From: Parus major | Lineage: Eukaryota > Chordata > Aves > Passeriformes > Paridae | Reading direction: 5' to 3' | Assembly (NCBI RefSeq): GCF_001522545.3 | Contig: NC_031774.1 | Coordinates: 48,663,410 to 48,727,409 of the forward strand | DNA length: 64,000 nt | In this document: piece by piece, positions 1 to 12,140 of the stretch | Numbering within the stretch: the first letter of the stretch is position 1 | Layout: each line of letters opens with the position of its first letter | The notes under the pieces: model-generated | Databases searched by the model: none | What the model was told of the DNA's origin: nothing | What the model saw: only the letters and a program-made list of their open reading frames with translations | Program-made: the position numbers and the translations under genes

Positions 1-763
1 AGCTCAAGGGAATTACTCAGCACTTTGCCACAGGAAAGGCTGGAGATTTCTTTCTGGAAAGCTCAAGGATAGCCTCAGTGCTAGGCAGCTCACTTGCTCT
101 TTATTCTTCAGATTTTTTCCTAAAGAGTTGTTTATAGTAAAATCAATAAATGCTTTTAAAATGCCAGCTCTTTTCCATTCAGGTAGCATTAAAAAGAAAT
201 TAATGATGGAATTATATCAGTACACTTTAAAAAGACCTGTGCTATTTATCTTGCTGACTCTACCAAGTCCCTCCTGTAAAATCAGTGGCACTCAAATCTG
301 TACCTGATCCATTTTCAAATTCAGGTGTAGATGACAAAGAATAACTGCTTGGTGCAAGTCCAACACCAAAATTAGGGACTATATAGGGCTTAGGTTAAGC
401 TGTCGCCCAGTTTGGGCTGCGAATGATTTTTACCACCTGTTATTTCAGGGATCTTCTTCATCTCTTCTGGACACCACACTGTAGCTTTCCTATTAAATAT
501 CCTAACCCTGCCAGAGATCATCAAGCATCCTGTGATACCTGGCAGGAAGATTATGGACTACTGTGTGCTAATGTACATGTGCATTATTTGTGTGCTGATA
601 CGAGACTGGGTTTGAAAACCCAGATATCCAGATGTCTATTCTTCACCACATTGTGTCAGAATCCTCCTGAAATCAGTTTGTTAAAGTATAAGGACATGTT
701 AAACTACTTCTGAATGGTAGTCTGGTTATTGTGGTGTAATAGCAAATGTTAATGCCATTGACC
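1..763. other. Unique AT-rich non-coding sequence
   Basis: No gene or repeat is recognised here. An open frame of 96 codons at 423-713 (+) has no familiar domain, signal or compositional bias, and is a length expected by chance. The sequence leads directly into a CR1 fragment. Confidence 0.55.
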
Positions 764-895
764 CATAGAATAACTGGAATAGTTTGGGGTGGAAGGGACC
801 TTTCAGGTCATCTAGTTCCAGCCCTCCTGCCATGGGCAGGGACACCTTCCACTAAACCAGGCTGATCAAAGCTCCATCCAACCTAGGCCTGGGAG
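764..895 (-). mobile_element. CR1 LINE 3' fragment, antisense
   Basis: The plus strand reads as the reverse complement of the 3' end of an avian CR1 non-LTR retrotransposon. It has a degenerate remnant of the terminal ATTCTATG-type repeat at about 764-782. This is followed by the hallmark blocks GGTGGAAGGGACCTTTCAGG, TCATCTAGTTCCAG, CCCTCCTGCCATGGGCAGGG and ACACCTTCCACTAAACCAGG. The element therefore lies on the minus strand with its 3' terminus at the low coordinate, and it fades out after about 895. It is 5'-truncated, as is usual for CR1, and lacks any usable reading frame. Confidence 0.93.
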
Positions 896-1360
896 AGCAC
901 CATCTTTTCTCAGAGCAGACTCACAGAAAGTGGTGGACATCTGCAAGCTGGGAAGGGGAATGCAGATCTTGAGTGTTGAGGGTCTTACATGCAAGGACAC
1001 TTAAAACCTTCATCTCATGTCCTTTCTTCATTTTCTGTATTGTTTATTTACTGCTCTGATGTCTGTGAATTCCCATGAACCTTGTGCATGATGAGTAGTT
1101 CTGACTTCAGAGCTTACACAAACTTTTAGAGAAATTTTATGATATCTCTGTGTGAGGAGTCTTCTGATAAAAAATAATGAAAAATGACCATAGATCACTT
1201 TATTTATTTATTGATACTGAGATTTTAGGAATGTTGTGTGAGCTCAGGATGCTGTTAGGTATGGTTCTGTATAAAGCTAAAGACAGTCTGCACAAATCAG
1301 ACAGTCCAAGGATGGAAGAAGTAAAACCTTCTTGTAGCTCAGAATCTGAAGGCTACTGAT
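896..1360. other. Unique non-coding sequence
   Basis: Nothing recognisable. A 60-codon open frame at 1177-1359 (+) runs up to the MIR-like fragment and shows no homology I can name. Confidence 0.5.
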
Positions 1361-1454
1361 ACTGAGCAGCCCAAGGTCACACAGAAAGTCTGCTGAAAGG
1401 TTCAATGGTTGAGCTGAAGTCTTTAGTCCTAGTTCAGTTTCTTAATCACAGCAG
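1361..1454 (-). mobile_element. MIR/CORE-SINE-like fragment, antisense
   Basis: The stretch begins with CCCAAGGTCACACAG, the most conserved tract of the MIR-like tRNA-derived SINEs of amniotes read in antisense. The flanking order also fits: an AAGTC...CTG block, GTCTTTAGTCC...AGTTCAG, then CTTAATCAC, corresponding to the CAGTGCTTTAACCAC tract of the consensus. Only about 95 bp remain and divergence is high. Such SINEs are tens to hundreds of millions of years old in birds and are not active. Confidence 0.72.
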
Positions 1455-4400
1455 TCTTTACTCAGACCAGCTTGGTCTGCTTTGGGTGAGCCAAGCTCTC
1501 CATATCATGTTCCACTGTAATGTTGATACACACAAAAAGCAATTTAGAAAGGCCCCCTTTTTTATGACTACAATTAATTTACCAAAATTCTGTGAGAAAG
1601 AATAATGACGTAGGTAGGGATTTGCCTCTTTTATTTTAACTGCAGTTGTTTACACTGCTCCAGTGACAAAGAAGAATATTGTTAGTGAAACTTTGAGAAG
1701 GGAGGCTGAGTTATGCATCCCCAAAGTCCTCAATTTGCATAGTTTTAGAAAGTGGATATATTTGGCAGGCATTCCTTTTATTCAGCCATGGGTTTGGCAC
1801 ATGCCAAAGTACAGAGGCTGAGTGAACATCATGCAGCAATTTAAACTGAGCAAACAGATGTGGTTTTGCATTTTGTTATGTCTTGAGTCTCAGGCTACCA
1901 TGAAAATATCTTTGGGTAATCAGCACATCCAAACTGCACAGTTCACATGTTGATATCTTACAGCTATGCTACAAATTTTTATTTTTTTTTTCTTTGTTTA
2001 GTTATGCTGCCCCAAATTATCTGAGTGTTGTAGATAATTATAATTGAATTTATCAGGATTCATTTTATTTCACATGATCATCCTTGACTCTACATGCATT
2101 ATCTCAGTCCTTGGACCTATAAACCAGCAAAGAGAGATGGTGACATCACAAGATTATTTATAGCAATTTCATAAGAGCAGAGTGCAACACTTCTATTTCT
2201 GAACAGGAACCTATACAACATGCAAAAACTAATGAAAATTACATAGCTAAGCAGTATTGAACACAGCAAAAAATATTTTCTTAGAAATCACTTCAAATAT
2301 AGACTACAGAACTGGTGACTGCAGTGCAAATTTAACATAAAGGATTTAAGATCTGGTCCCATATCACTGAAATTCATTTGATTTAAATGCATGTCAGTTC
2401 AGGTCAATAAAAGGCAATTACTTTTTTTTGTATGATGATAAGTATGAAACCCTGAACAATGTCTGGAATGTGTTTATTGCTGATCTTTGTCTGAATTAGA
2501 TGGGAAAATAGCAATTCTTACATTGTTATACAGCATCTTGCTAGATCGTGTTAAGTGGGATGGTTTGAAATTATTAAAGTAGAAAGTTAGGGCTGTTAAA
2601 TCATGATTTCTGTGTAATTATGGGAAACACACATTTATACTTTATGATAGCTATTGGCTTCCTAGATTTTTCACAACATTATGTGGAAACTGTACCTCTA
2701 ACTTGTTTGTAGCACTAATTTTGAAACTGTAAAAACAATTGTAGATTACTTCAGGGCAACCCGCAAACAAGGCTTTAAAAGAGCTAAAGTAGCTGTAAAG
2801 GTACTAGCTGGCCAAATAAAGTGTTCATCCACACTGACTGTCCAGTGCAGCTGCAATTGTGAGTGTTTCTCCTTTTGTTGCTACTTTAGTCAATCCAACT
2901 TGTTCTCCCTCAGAAAGTTTTGCATATGTAGTTTCAATTTATAGATGTGACCCTAAAGGAATTTATTAAGATAGTATTTTTAATATCACCTGCTACTGGA
3001 AGGGAGTTAATACTTCGCAGTAATTTCTCTTCAAATTTGACCTTTTTTTTGTCTCCTTCTCAAAAAGTCTGCAGTCAGACTGCAGGTTTTGTAAAAAAAA
3101 ACTGTGCCAGAGGAAACAGTTTAGCAGATTATTTTGCCTATTTCTGACATTTGGAAAGCAATTTCAATAGATGTATCAAATGTACCCATCCATAACAACT
3201 GGCTACTTCAGCTCCAGCTTTATCAAGGGCAGCTCAGAGAAATAAGTTTACAGGTCCATCTATTTCTGCAGAGCCAAAAGTACTTTTGGAACATCCTGAA
3301 CACTGACAGGATCCTGGATAAAAGCTCGTGCATGCCTTCAAGAACTTCTCCCCACATATCAAAGCATGAAGTGCTCATTTCCTCATGTCCAACAAGAAAC
3401 AGGTTAGGGTAGCTGAAGTGGCTTCTTACCAATAGTCACAATATGCAGCCTCCTACTCAAAAAATGCCATGAATAGAAGAACTGTAAAAAAACCTCTTAA
3501 AACAATTTTTTATTATCCAAGAAACTGAATTCCTTAAGTCATCAGCTTCAAGTAAGGAAAGACTGACAATATGTGTGCTCTTCATGTGGGGAGCAAAAGA
3601 ATGGGGGGAAAGCTGTCCTTTGATTTTGGTTCATATTCAGGGAACAGCTTGGGTTAATAATTTAAAGGTAGGAAGTTAATTTATGCAGCCCTGAAATCCT
3701 CCTTTTGTGCAGTTTTAGAAAATGCATACATGTGACAGGATACCTCATTGTTCTCAGGATGTGTTATCGTGTATATGTGGAGTAGCTTTAGTGCGATATG
3801 AAATGCAAATTTGACTCACTTTGTTCTTTCCACTTTTATGAATATTAAAAATATGGATAAAATAATTGTGAACACTTGGAAAAGGTCTTTAGCTCCTAAT
3901 TTCAGTGCTATGAAGTTTTCATATTGGTGCAGTAGAAAAAAAATTGAAAATTTTACCAGCTTATATTGTCATGAATGTAGGAAATTTAATTGAAAATTTG
4001 CATTTTGAGTGCACTCTGAGTGGAACTTTATGATGGTATGAAACCTTAATGCCAATGGCACAAGAGGGCCGAAACAATATAGTTCATTCATGTTAAGTCA
4101 AACAAAATTCAGGTGATTTTAAACCAGCACTAACCTCCTGTAGCACCAAGTTTGTAGTAAAGAGGGGGTAAAGAAGAGCTTATCCTCGACAGACAAGGCA
4201 GTTAGCAGCACAGGGCACCACCAGTACTGCCACTCTATATCCCTTGTAACACCAGTCCCTCTTGATGCTCCCTGCTAAGTGCATTGGCTTGATGAGAAGT
4301 TCATGTAACAGTTTTCACTCTCACTAGCAGACTCCTGGTAGTAAGGGTGGTTCTAAGGCTGCCAAAATGTGCGTTGCTTAACATTGTCAAGCACTACTTT

Positions 4401-7400
4401 GCAAGCTATTCCTGATTGTGGATATATGCTGAGTAGTGCTCCAGAAATTGAAGCTATGTTAAATCAACAGAATAGACTTGTTTAAATTATTGTGGGAGAC
4501 CAAAAGGCCAAGTCATTACTTTATGTATATGATTCTTTAATGTAAAAATAAAAAACCAGATACTTTGCTTCCCCGGCATTCATTGATGTGATATACCTGT
4601 ACATTAAGTGCAGACTCCAATACTTCATATTGCAAGACAAAGAATTATGGTGTAAGTACTAGAACAGACTATTTCTCTGGTCTTTAGTTTAATAGCACTA
4701 TAGCTGTGAAGCTGTGGACACAGAATCATTGGTCTTATTTGTTTAGATTATTCAAATAAAACATGAGTAATAGTCACAGCTTGGGCTGAGATTCTTCTTT
4801 ACTTTAACTCTTCTAAAAGCTGGATCCGCTTCAGGAATTAAACATTTTTTCCTCCATGTGGCTTTTAGGCTGCAGTTATAAAGCTCTTCATCAGCATGTA
4901 GTGACTTTGCTCATTTCTTTGACAAAAGGCTGATAATCTGCACTAATGTCTTTGGCTGACTCATATGTTTAGTTCCCAACTGATTTTGACTGGCATGCTG
5001 AGGAATATTAGCAACATGGAAACGAAGGTTGATCATGGAAGGAGACGGACAAGCATTCTGGCTGAAATCCTGCATATCTTTACTTTCATTAGAGTTCATC
5101 TCTTTCTGAAGTTAGAGTGGTTTTATATTGCATTCCCTTCTCTGCTTACAGAAATTTTCAGGTCCTAGACTGTCACTCCTGCACTTAGAAGTACCTCTTT
5201 AGACATATAGCTCTTTGGATTATGTCTTCTCATATATAAAGTTTCTCTTGACTATGAACTGTCTCTTATCCCAAACAAGGAAGGTAAAAAAGTATGATAA
5301 AAAAAAATCTTTATTTTTCTGTGGAAATCATTTGCACCCAGTACTTGGAATTGCCACTTGGAAATTTACCCACTTGAAGAGCAAGGAGAGTGCCATTTCC
5401 AGCTTGGACTGAGTTCTCTATTTGTTTTGGTTTGGGGGTAGTGCTCTCTGGGGTAGTTCTGTTCTGAGCTACTCTTCTACACCATGTATATATATATGTA
5501 TGTATGTTTATTATATTGTATATCAATATAAGAACACATATCCTGACACATGGTGATAAATTCTGTACAGAAGAAATCACAAATTGTATAAACCTTCAGG
5601 TGACAAATAACAGGATAGGATTGAATAAATAGTGATCTAAGATGCATTTACCATAAATTCAGAAAGATAAGCTGTGTCTGAAATAAGGCCTAGCTTGCTG
5701 GCTGTCCTTGAGCAAAAGAATTGAAAGTTGAGCTGAACCCCCCACCTCAAATCTAAAATTAAAAGAATAAATTTAAAGTAAAAATTCATAATTTCAAAAT
5801 TCGAAAGCAAAGCTTTTGGCTTCCATGGGCAAATAGAAATGCTTTACAGGGAAAAGTGACAAACATGCAAGTTAGCAAAGGTTTTGAGTTAAAAAATATT
5901 TCCTGAGCAAAAGTTAAAACTTCTGCTCAAGTTTGTCACTTGCATTCAACAAACACGTCCCTTCTGTTTCTCAGCAGGATCTCCATAAGCACAGGTGGGA
6001 AGACTGGTTTTGATTTGTAGAGATGGCATGATATAAATCCTTTGTCATAACCAGGAGAAATGACTATCAGTCAACCTGAATGGAGCTTTTGGGGTTTTTG
6101 CATGACAGAGGCCTCCAAAGGATACATATTTGGTTATTCCAAAATAACAGTCAGAAAAGTCACAATGTGAAATGTTTGTTCCTGTTTAAAAGAAGGAAGC
6201 TTTACGTTCTTTCACATACATGAGATTCCAGCAGGTGTTTAAGCTTGACTCTCAATTACTGGCAGGTGATTTTTAAGAACAGTCACCTAATAAAGAAAGA
6301 AAGCATTAAAGAATTCCCACCTAGAAATACCTACCTGTCTTAATAAGATAGCTTTATATGAAGATCTGAAGCCTTTTGAGATTAATGATGTCTGTTTACT
6401 TTCCATTTCATTCTGAGCCCCCTCTACTACATGTGTTGAATCTAAAGGCTGAGAATTTCAATATGGAAAACTGAAAAAGAAATTGATAAAATGTAAAAAG
6501 TCTGCTACTGTGCTGGATTTGAAGTCTTTCTTTTCTCCCCATCTTTGCCAGGAGTTCATCAGAAAGAGTGGAAGATAACTGTTCTCTTTCATTAACAAAA
6601 AATTTAAAAAAGAAGGAAAGAAAAGTTCTCTGTACCTCTGTGGCTCCAGAGACAATTACATAGAGATACACACAAATATAAAATACGTGTGATGTTACAT
6701 ACTGGTGTGCAGCAGTGCAGTTGTATTGTATAGATGGAGACATAAACCTGTCAGTTCAGGTTTTATTGCCAGGAGTGCCAGATGCACTGTCCAGGAGCCC
6801 AAACATACCAGTCTGTGCCACCAGCCCAAGAGGCCATGTCAGGGCTTTCCTCTGCTCTCACAGATTTCTCATTTGATAGAGAGGTTCCCACACTGTGCAT
6901 GCCATGGCCTCCCTCTGTGAGCTTTTACTTTTGATAAAGATGGTATTGTGTGTAACAACATTCATGTTTCTTAAGAGTTCCCATACTGCCTGTAAGAAAC
7001 TCCTTAGGTGCTGACCTAAAACAGATGCCATGAGCACTCTTTTTCCTACCCTTTAAACTTTTTAATGGTTTGTGTATTTTAATTTTATTAGTCGCTTAGC
7101 TTTCTCATTATATGCTGCTTTTCTCCTAGCTGCCTACGGAGGAGGTATGGAGAAAGACACCTTTCCTTTTCCCTCTGTCCAAATGCAAAATGAAAGAAAA
7201 ACAAAAATAATATTTACATGCCATGTTGACACCACTCTTCTTTGCCAGGACCTGTGAAGTCTGTTTCAAATGTTGTTCATGCTTGTACAAAGGAGTTTTT
7301 CTTAGGTTGCCTGGCTCTGGTTTGGGAGGTGCAGGGGTCTCTGGTTCTTTGGGTGTCACCACTGATGAACAAGGCTTGACAGGAAAACCTGGGACCCAGA

Positions 7401-7990
7401 AATGTGAATGTATAAAGATCTCAGGACAAAAATAAAGTGAAGATAGATTCATCTTCACTATAACACCGTTACAGAAAAGAAATCAAATTATATTGCAAAG
7501 ACAATGGAAATCTGGTAGGCCTGTAGACTAGATTCCTGGCACTATTAAATATTACCCTGTGTTTGCATAGTTTTTATCACCTCTCTGCAATGTTTTTGTT
7601 CAGTCATGGAAAATAAAATAAAAAACACATGTTGGGATCTTAAAAAGCATTCCTGTTTTTTTGAAACTCTCTGCTAAAAGTTGCATTGGCAACTGGCTGA
7701 TAAAGTTTGACATGCCATAGCTCAGTCTTTTTGAGTCAGAGAAACTCTACAGAAGTTATTCTCCCATCAGAAGAGAGTATTAAACCTACTACAGAAAAGG
7801 AGATCAAAACAAAGCCTGTAGACACACTCAAATCCAACATACCATGAGAATTTTGCTTTGCCTCAATGATACTTTCTGAGACTGTGGGCAGCAGATTGTG
7901 TTTGGATTGTCAAGGAAACAGTCGGGCCATTATTGTTGTTGTTTAATTTTTGGTGGTTGAGGGTTTTTTTCCCCTTCCTAGTCAAAGTAT
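1455..7990. other. Long unique AT-rich non-coding stretch
   Basis: No coding exon or clear interspersed repeat is recognised. Short low-complexity tracts are present, such as an alternating TA then GTAT run at about 5483-5511. Open frames of 60 to 111 codons occur on both strands and overlap each other without recognisable domains. The block around 2460-2640 (AT-rich, with ATTA and ATGCAAAT-like words and no repeats) has the look of possible conserved non-coding DNA, but a multi-species alignment would be needed to say so. Confidence 0.5.
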
Positions 7991-7991
7991 T

Positions 7992-8034
7992 AAAAAAAAA
8001 AAAAAAAAAGAGGGAGGGGGGAAAAAAGAAGTTG
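7992..8034. repeat. Poly(A) and purine-rich low-complexity tract
   Basis: Eighteen consecutive A residues (7992-8009) are followed by a purine-only AG/G/A-rich run. No upstream processed-pseudogene or SINE body and no flanking target duplication is visible, so it is treated as simple low-complexity DNA. Confidence 0.9.
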
Positions 8035-8074
8035 ATTTCTTCAACAAGCAGCTGCAATGACAGATGGCTGATGA

Positions 8075-8155
8075 ATGCACTACCAGCAGTTCCAATGGAA
8101 CTCGACTCCGTGGGAGTCAGGGCACTGCGCACCTTCCAAAGGGCGCCACGGTAGT
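8075..8155. mobile_element. Remnant of an ancient amniote palindromic repeat, CpG-rich
   Basis: The segment contains TTCCAATGGAACTC, then GGGAGTCAGGGCACTGCGCA and CCTTCCAAAGG. This order resembles a widespread sauropsid repeat whose core is a 'CAATGGGAGTCAGGGCACTCAGCACCTTGCAGG' type tract (recalled consensus, not searched). It holds about six CpG dinucleotides in 80 bases, unusual in this CpG-poor window. No target duplication is recognised. The family name is not known to me with certainty. Confidence 0.5.
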
Positions 8156-8159
8156 CGCT

Positions 8160-10100
8160 TGGGAAGGGGAGTGAGAGTCAGAATTTCTAACCATGGTGAA
8201 AATGTACTGAAGGAAGAGAACATGATGACAAGGGGTGAGAAAGGGAAGGGAGTGATTGAGATCCATCCAGCTGAGTCTTTATCCCCAAGGATGAATTAAG
8301 ATGAAATAGGGGCCCGGAGCCATAAAAACTTCTGGACTACTTTATAAATAATGCTCCTCTGCTAAAACATATCATCTTAGCCACACACTTTGTTTAGTCT
8401 TTGTTGGTCTTTCTTCCTTAGACCCCAGATAGACTCCTCCTCTCTCTATTGTTTCTATACACGTTTTTCCTCTCTTTCCTCTTCCTTCTTTTCCCATAGT
8501 TATCTCTTCCTATCTCATGACTGCGTGTGACTGTGAAGGAAACAGACAGGCTGTTGCTCTTCTTAAACCTGCTTCCTGATGCCTGCCAGATGTCCCCCAT
8601 GAGTCTTTGTTAGCACCCAGGGTCTGGCAATTCATGATCAACCCTTCTGGGTGATCTGTGATGCAGTGTCCTCCCTTGTAATTCTCAGACTTGAGGAAAT
8701 TATTTGCCCTGGCCAGTTATCACCTCTTTGTCAAAAGGTGCTCCATTTAAATGGGTAGTCAGCAAAATTTATGTCCTTCTATCAGGAGTCTTGTGCCAGG
8801 TGTGAAGATTTGTCCTCCTAATGCTTTTGAGTTTTAGCACACTGTGTAGGCAGAAACGATGAGGAAGGAGCACAAACTACACTCTGAAAGGAATTTGCAG
8901 ACAAAAGTGAGGAGTCAGTTTCCTGCATCATGCAGAATGCCATAACCTGCATAACCCCCAGCCTCTCATGGTCCCCAAGACAGTGCCGTTCCCCCTTTCT
9001 TCACCTCCTTAAGTGAGGTGGGAAAAGAACTGGTGCCAGCTGGAAAAGCAGTAGGGGTTTGCAACAGGGCAGTGAGTAAACAAGGAAAAAACTCCTCTAG
9101 CAGTAAATGTACTGTGTAAACATAAACAATAGCAACAAGCAAGACATACTCCAAATCCGTCTCCAGTGAAAATCAATTATGCTATATCCGATGAATCAGG
9201 GGAGGGGGTTGGTGAGAGAGAATGGGGGCCTATTATTATTTTCAAGTCAAGTCAACCAGCCAAGTCTGCAAACAAAAGCATTTTCTGTCTTTTTCTCTCT
9301 GTCTTGTTGATGGCCTCCCCTTGTCTCTCTTCCTTGGCAAATTTCCTGCAGTTTCCCCACCCAGCAGTAGTTACATACATCTGAATAACACTGCAGTTCA
9401 AACACCAAAATAATTGTTTTCTTATGGTTTCTAAACGTCTTTTCTATTTTGTTGTATTCATAACTCTGGCATAAGCAGTGCTTATCAAGGGGTGTTCTAC
9501 ATCAGAAAACTCAAGCATGAAGCTATCTACGTGTGTGTGTGTGCACTCACATGTACATGAACACATGCAACCAAGAAAGCAAGAAAATACTGCTACAGAT
9601 CATTAATGAAACAATGATAGGTACCTCTTTTATACCTGTGGTTGTGAAAGGGAGAGTTTTTATTCTTGTATCTGCACATCACTAACTAGTAGCAACACAC
9701 ACACAGAGGTTTTCTTCTGTATCCCCAAAATCACAAAATAGGAAATGAAAAGGGGTGGAGAAGAAAGAGAATTGCTGGAAATTATTGTCTCTTTGGGTGT
9801 TCTCTAATAATAAGAAAGGAGCCCCACTTTGAACTCTTGATTCTTTGCCAGAGAACAAAAACCTTAAAGCATTTTGCTACCTTTAATTGTATTACTCTTC
9901 TAGTAATCAATAAAGATAAAAAAAGATCATTCTATGTACAATATGAAATCACACAGTGTCTGACTATGTGGAGATAGATTCCACTTATCTGTCTCTAGGG
10001 GTAGCTTCTCTTGTAGGAGAAAACTCAATTTTTATTTGGATTTTAAAAATGTTTCAAATTATTCAGTCAATGCTACATGCATATTAAAAGATTTATTACC
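8160..10100. other. Unique non-coding sequence with a pyrimidine-rich segment
   Basis: No gene or clear repeat is found. The interval 8391-8520 is dominated by C and T on the plus strand (TTCC/TCTC runs). Short GT and CA dinucleotide runs lie at 9531-9543 and about 9693-9703. Open frames here are 60 to 89 codons long and unremarkable. Confidence 0.5.
9531..9543. repeat. Short (GT)n microsatellite
   Basis: About six and a half uninterrupted GT units, followed by a CA-containing segment. It is short and probably not highly polymorphic. Confidence 0.85.
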
Positions 10101-10104
10101 AAAT

Positions 10105-10190
10105 ATTCTCATCTTGATGTACTGGATCTATGCACCCAATTCCCACTAATGTTAATGGAACCGCATCTGTAAATCCCTGCACATCAAAGC
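10105..10190. mobile_element. Possible palindromic ancient repeat remnant
   Basis: The centre, CCCACTAATGTTAATGGAA, is an imperfect self-complementary tract of the CCATTGACTTCAATGG type found in old sauropsid palindromic elements. GATGTAC...ATGCACCCAA on the left is loosely mirrored by TGCACATCAAAG on the right. The match is weak and the boundaries approximate. Confidence 0.38.
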
Positions 10191-10339
10191 CAGACAGTAC
10201 CCATAAGTATTGCAAATACATAGATAGCTGGATAAATAGCACAAAGATTAACCACCTCTGGCATTGCTGTTTTTTATTTCTTTGTGTAAATGTTGGTCTC
10301 ATCTTTCTAAGGACTCAAGATGTGAGAAACTAAATGTGT

Positions 10340-10640
10340 CCGGGCCAACACGCCCCACACTTCAGCATGGATGTTGAAGGGAGACACCTGACTGCTGAGT
10401 GGTGGCACCCACTCTAATTGAAGGGGAGAGGAAGAAAGGTGCCTCCACAGGGTGACTCAGATTTTAGGTGGGCTGAGTCATCCCCACAGGTGCCTGTTTC
10501 TCTCCACTGACTGTTAATTGGGGGTGTATAAAGAGATGGCAATTTAAGCACCTGAAGTAAGATAGGGCACATCAGGCCTTAAAGAATTAAACCCCCACCC
10601 CAGCCCTCTGGCCTGGGGGTGATGTGAGTGGTTCTGCTCA
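10340..10640. repeat. GC-richer segment with short inverted repeats, unassigned
   Basis: This block is richer in G and C than its surroundings. It carries several copies of AGGTGCCT/AGGTGGGC-like words (10440-10500), reminiscent of old amniote repeats containing TTAGGTGCCTAA-type tracts. At 10596-10620 a hairpin can form between ACCCCAG and CTGGGGGT. I cannot assign a family; it could be a mosaic of very old elements or simply unique DNA. Confidence 0.3.
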
Positions 10641-11305
10641 GGAAATTGGCTGCTCACTCCATGCTGGGGTGCCTACTAGCCCCTCATGCTCAAGATGCAA
10701 AGAGAGATGGAGAAAGAGCAACCATCCCTTCTCTCTCCTTGCCACCAATATTAGAAACACCAAATTCGTATATTAAAGCCAAGATTTTCAAACATGAATT
10801 GTTAGCATTTAAACCTTAAATCCTTAGATGGAATTCATAAAAAGCAGCTTGGATTTCACTGCTCCAGAGCTTGATTTTGTGTTAATTATCTAACCTTAGG
10901 CATCTATGCTTTGTAACTTTTGGATCGTGTTTAAAAATTAAGAGAAAACAAGTGTATTGTTATTATTAATAATATTATTAATAGCTTTATTAATTTAAAT
11001 GTCAAAATATATGCCAATATTAACTGCAATTAAAGTAAGTTAAGTATACTAACACAAACTTATATAAAACTGCACATACCATGTTGGAATTCAAAGTAAA
11101 CAAATGCATGTTTTAAAGTGAAAAAAGAATGAGGAAATAAAAATAATAACCATGGGGCCAATAAATATATTAATTGTCAGAAGAGAATACAGCTGCAATA
11201 AAATCAAAAGGAGTGTGTACAGTGAAAGATGAGTGGGATGATTAGAGCACAGACAGGCTAATAAATGTTAATTAATAATACCTTTCTGAAACTTCCATTT
11301 CTTAT
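10641..11305. other. Unique AT-rich non-coding sequence
   Basis: No gene is recognised. The stretch around 10930-11130 is very AT-rich with runs of TTAATAATATTATTAATA-like sequence. The tract CTAATAAATGTTAATTAATAA near 11260 resembles the 3' tail of MIR/L2-type elements but is too short and simple to call alone. Confidence 0.45.
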
Positions 11306-11494
11306 CCCTAGATTCACAAGTGCCTTACAAAGGAAGCATCATTAGCCCCATTAAGCAGAGGAAGGAGGAAGAGGCATAGAGTAATGAAGTACAGTGGCCA
11401 GCATCACCCAAGGGTACAGCTGCACAAACAAGTTACAGCAAGTTAAATTAGAGGATATATTAAGGGAGTCAGATGCTCTGCTCTAACTTCCTAT
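11306..11494 (-). mobile_element. MIR/CORE-SINE-like element, antisense
   Basis: Successive blocks match the antisense consensus of an ancient amniote MIR-like SINE. They are AAGTGCCTTACAAAGGAAG, CATCATTAGCCCCATT, AGCAGAGGAAGGAGGAAGAG, GCATAGAG, CACCCAAGGGTACAGCTG, and at the far end GAGTCAGATGCTCTGCTCTA. The order and spacing agree over about 190 bp despite many substitutions, which makes chance unlikely. It lies about 400 bp from a LINE reverse transcriptase remnant on the same strand, but nothing shows that the two are one insertion. Confidence 0.78.
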
Positions 11495-11893
11495 TTGTCT
11501 GCTCTTGGCCTGCAGAAAATTAAACTCATCTTACCTCAGATCTAATGAAAAGACTAAGCCTCTGCTCCGGCTACAGGAGGGAAAAAGTGAGTACCTGATA
11601 CCCTGAAACCACACTGGCTAACTTGCTCTAATTCCACCTCCATCAAAAACCTGGCTAGTCTGTGAGATGGCAGTGATAATTTTGTGAGGTTCTGCTAACA
11701 TTGGGATGAGTGTGGTATATAAATGGAAAGGGTTGACGGGAAAGGAAGGTTCCGGGGGTGAGATACATCATGTAGTTCAGCACAGAAAAGTCAAAATCTG
11801 TTGCAGATCTGTGATGTGACAGTAGGGTTCCAGGAAAAGCAGGTGGTGTGGGAACGCAGCTCCCCATTAGGGCAGGGCTGAAAGAGAAGGGGA
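11495..11893. other. Unique non-coding sequence between two old retroelements
   Basis: No recognisable feature. A 70-codon minus-strand open frame (11655-11867) has no known motif. The segment could be the eroded 3' part of the LINE whose reading frame ends at about 11894, but I see no diagnostic 3' terminus. Confidence 0.4.
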
Positions 11894-12140
11894 TCAGCCA
11901 TAGCCAGAGCCTTTATTACTTAAAGCTTTAAAATCTAGAAGGACCAACTTAAAATCAACCTGCCACTTCGGAGGCTGGCAGCGTGGAGAATGCAGTGTGG
12001 TGTAATGTGTTCCTGCTGGCTCACAGGGCTGAGCACACGTGCTGCCTTGCTTGGAGCAAGCAGTGCTGAGCAGCCTGGCTCTGAGCTCCACTAAGAGGGT
12101 ATTACAATAATTGAGCTTGCTGGTAACAAGGTCTGTGCTG
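11894..12140 (-). pseudogene. C-terminal tail of an L2/CR1-clade LINE reverse transcriptase (relic)
   Basis: A minus-strand frame, open from 12433 down to 11894, encodes near its C-terminus the string TSKLNYCNTLL (about 12091-12128). This matches the TSRLDYCNSLL motif that follows the fingers/palm domains in Jockey-superfamily LINE reverse transcriptases (CR1, L2, Rex1 clades). Downstream, TLHSPRCQPPKWQVDFK followed by LVLLDFKAL (about 11920-12000) aligns with the family pattern 'VLRSLHWLPVRWRIDFKxLLLxFKAL', with W, DFK and FKAL retained. The region between the two motifs aligns poorly, and one codon appears to be missing before the second motif. The catalytic core upstream is not recognisable. 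The frame ends at a TAG right after a degraded 'GLAPxYL'-like position. It is almost certainly an inactive ancient copy; L2 versus CR1 origin is undecided. Confidence 0.8.

Noticed and set aside
4121..4380. Possible LTR or SINE (AAACCAGCACTAACC..., GC-richer block)
   Set aside because: No terminal TG...CA structure, TATA box, SINE promoter boxes or target duplication could be found.
7992..8009. Poly(A) tail of a processed pseudogene
   Set aside because: No gene-like body lies upstream and no target-site duplication flanks the tract. The upstream sequence is unrelated T/G-rich DNA.
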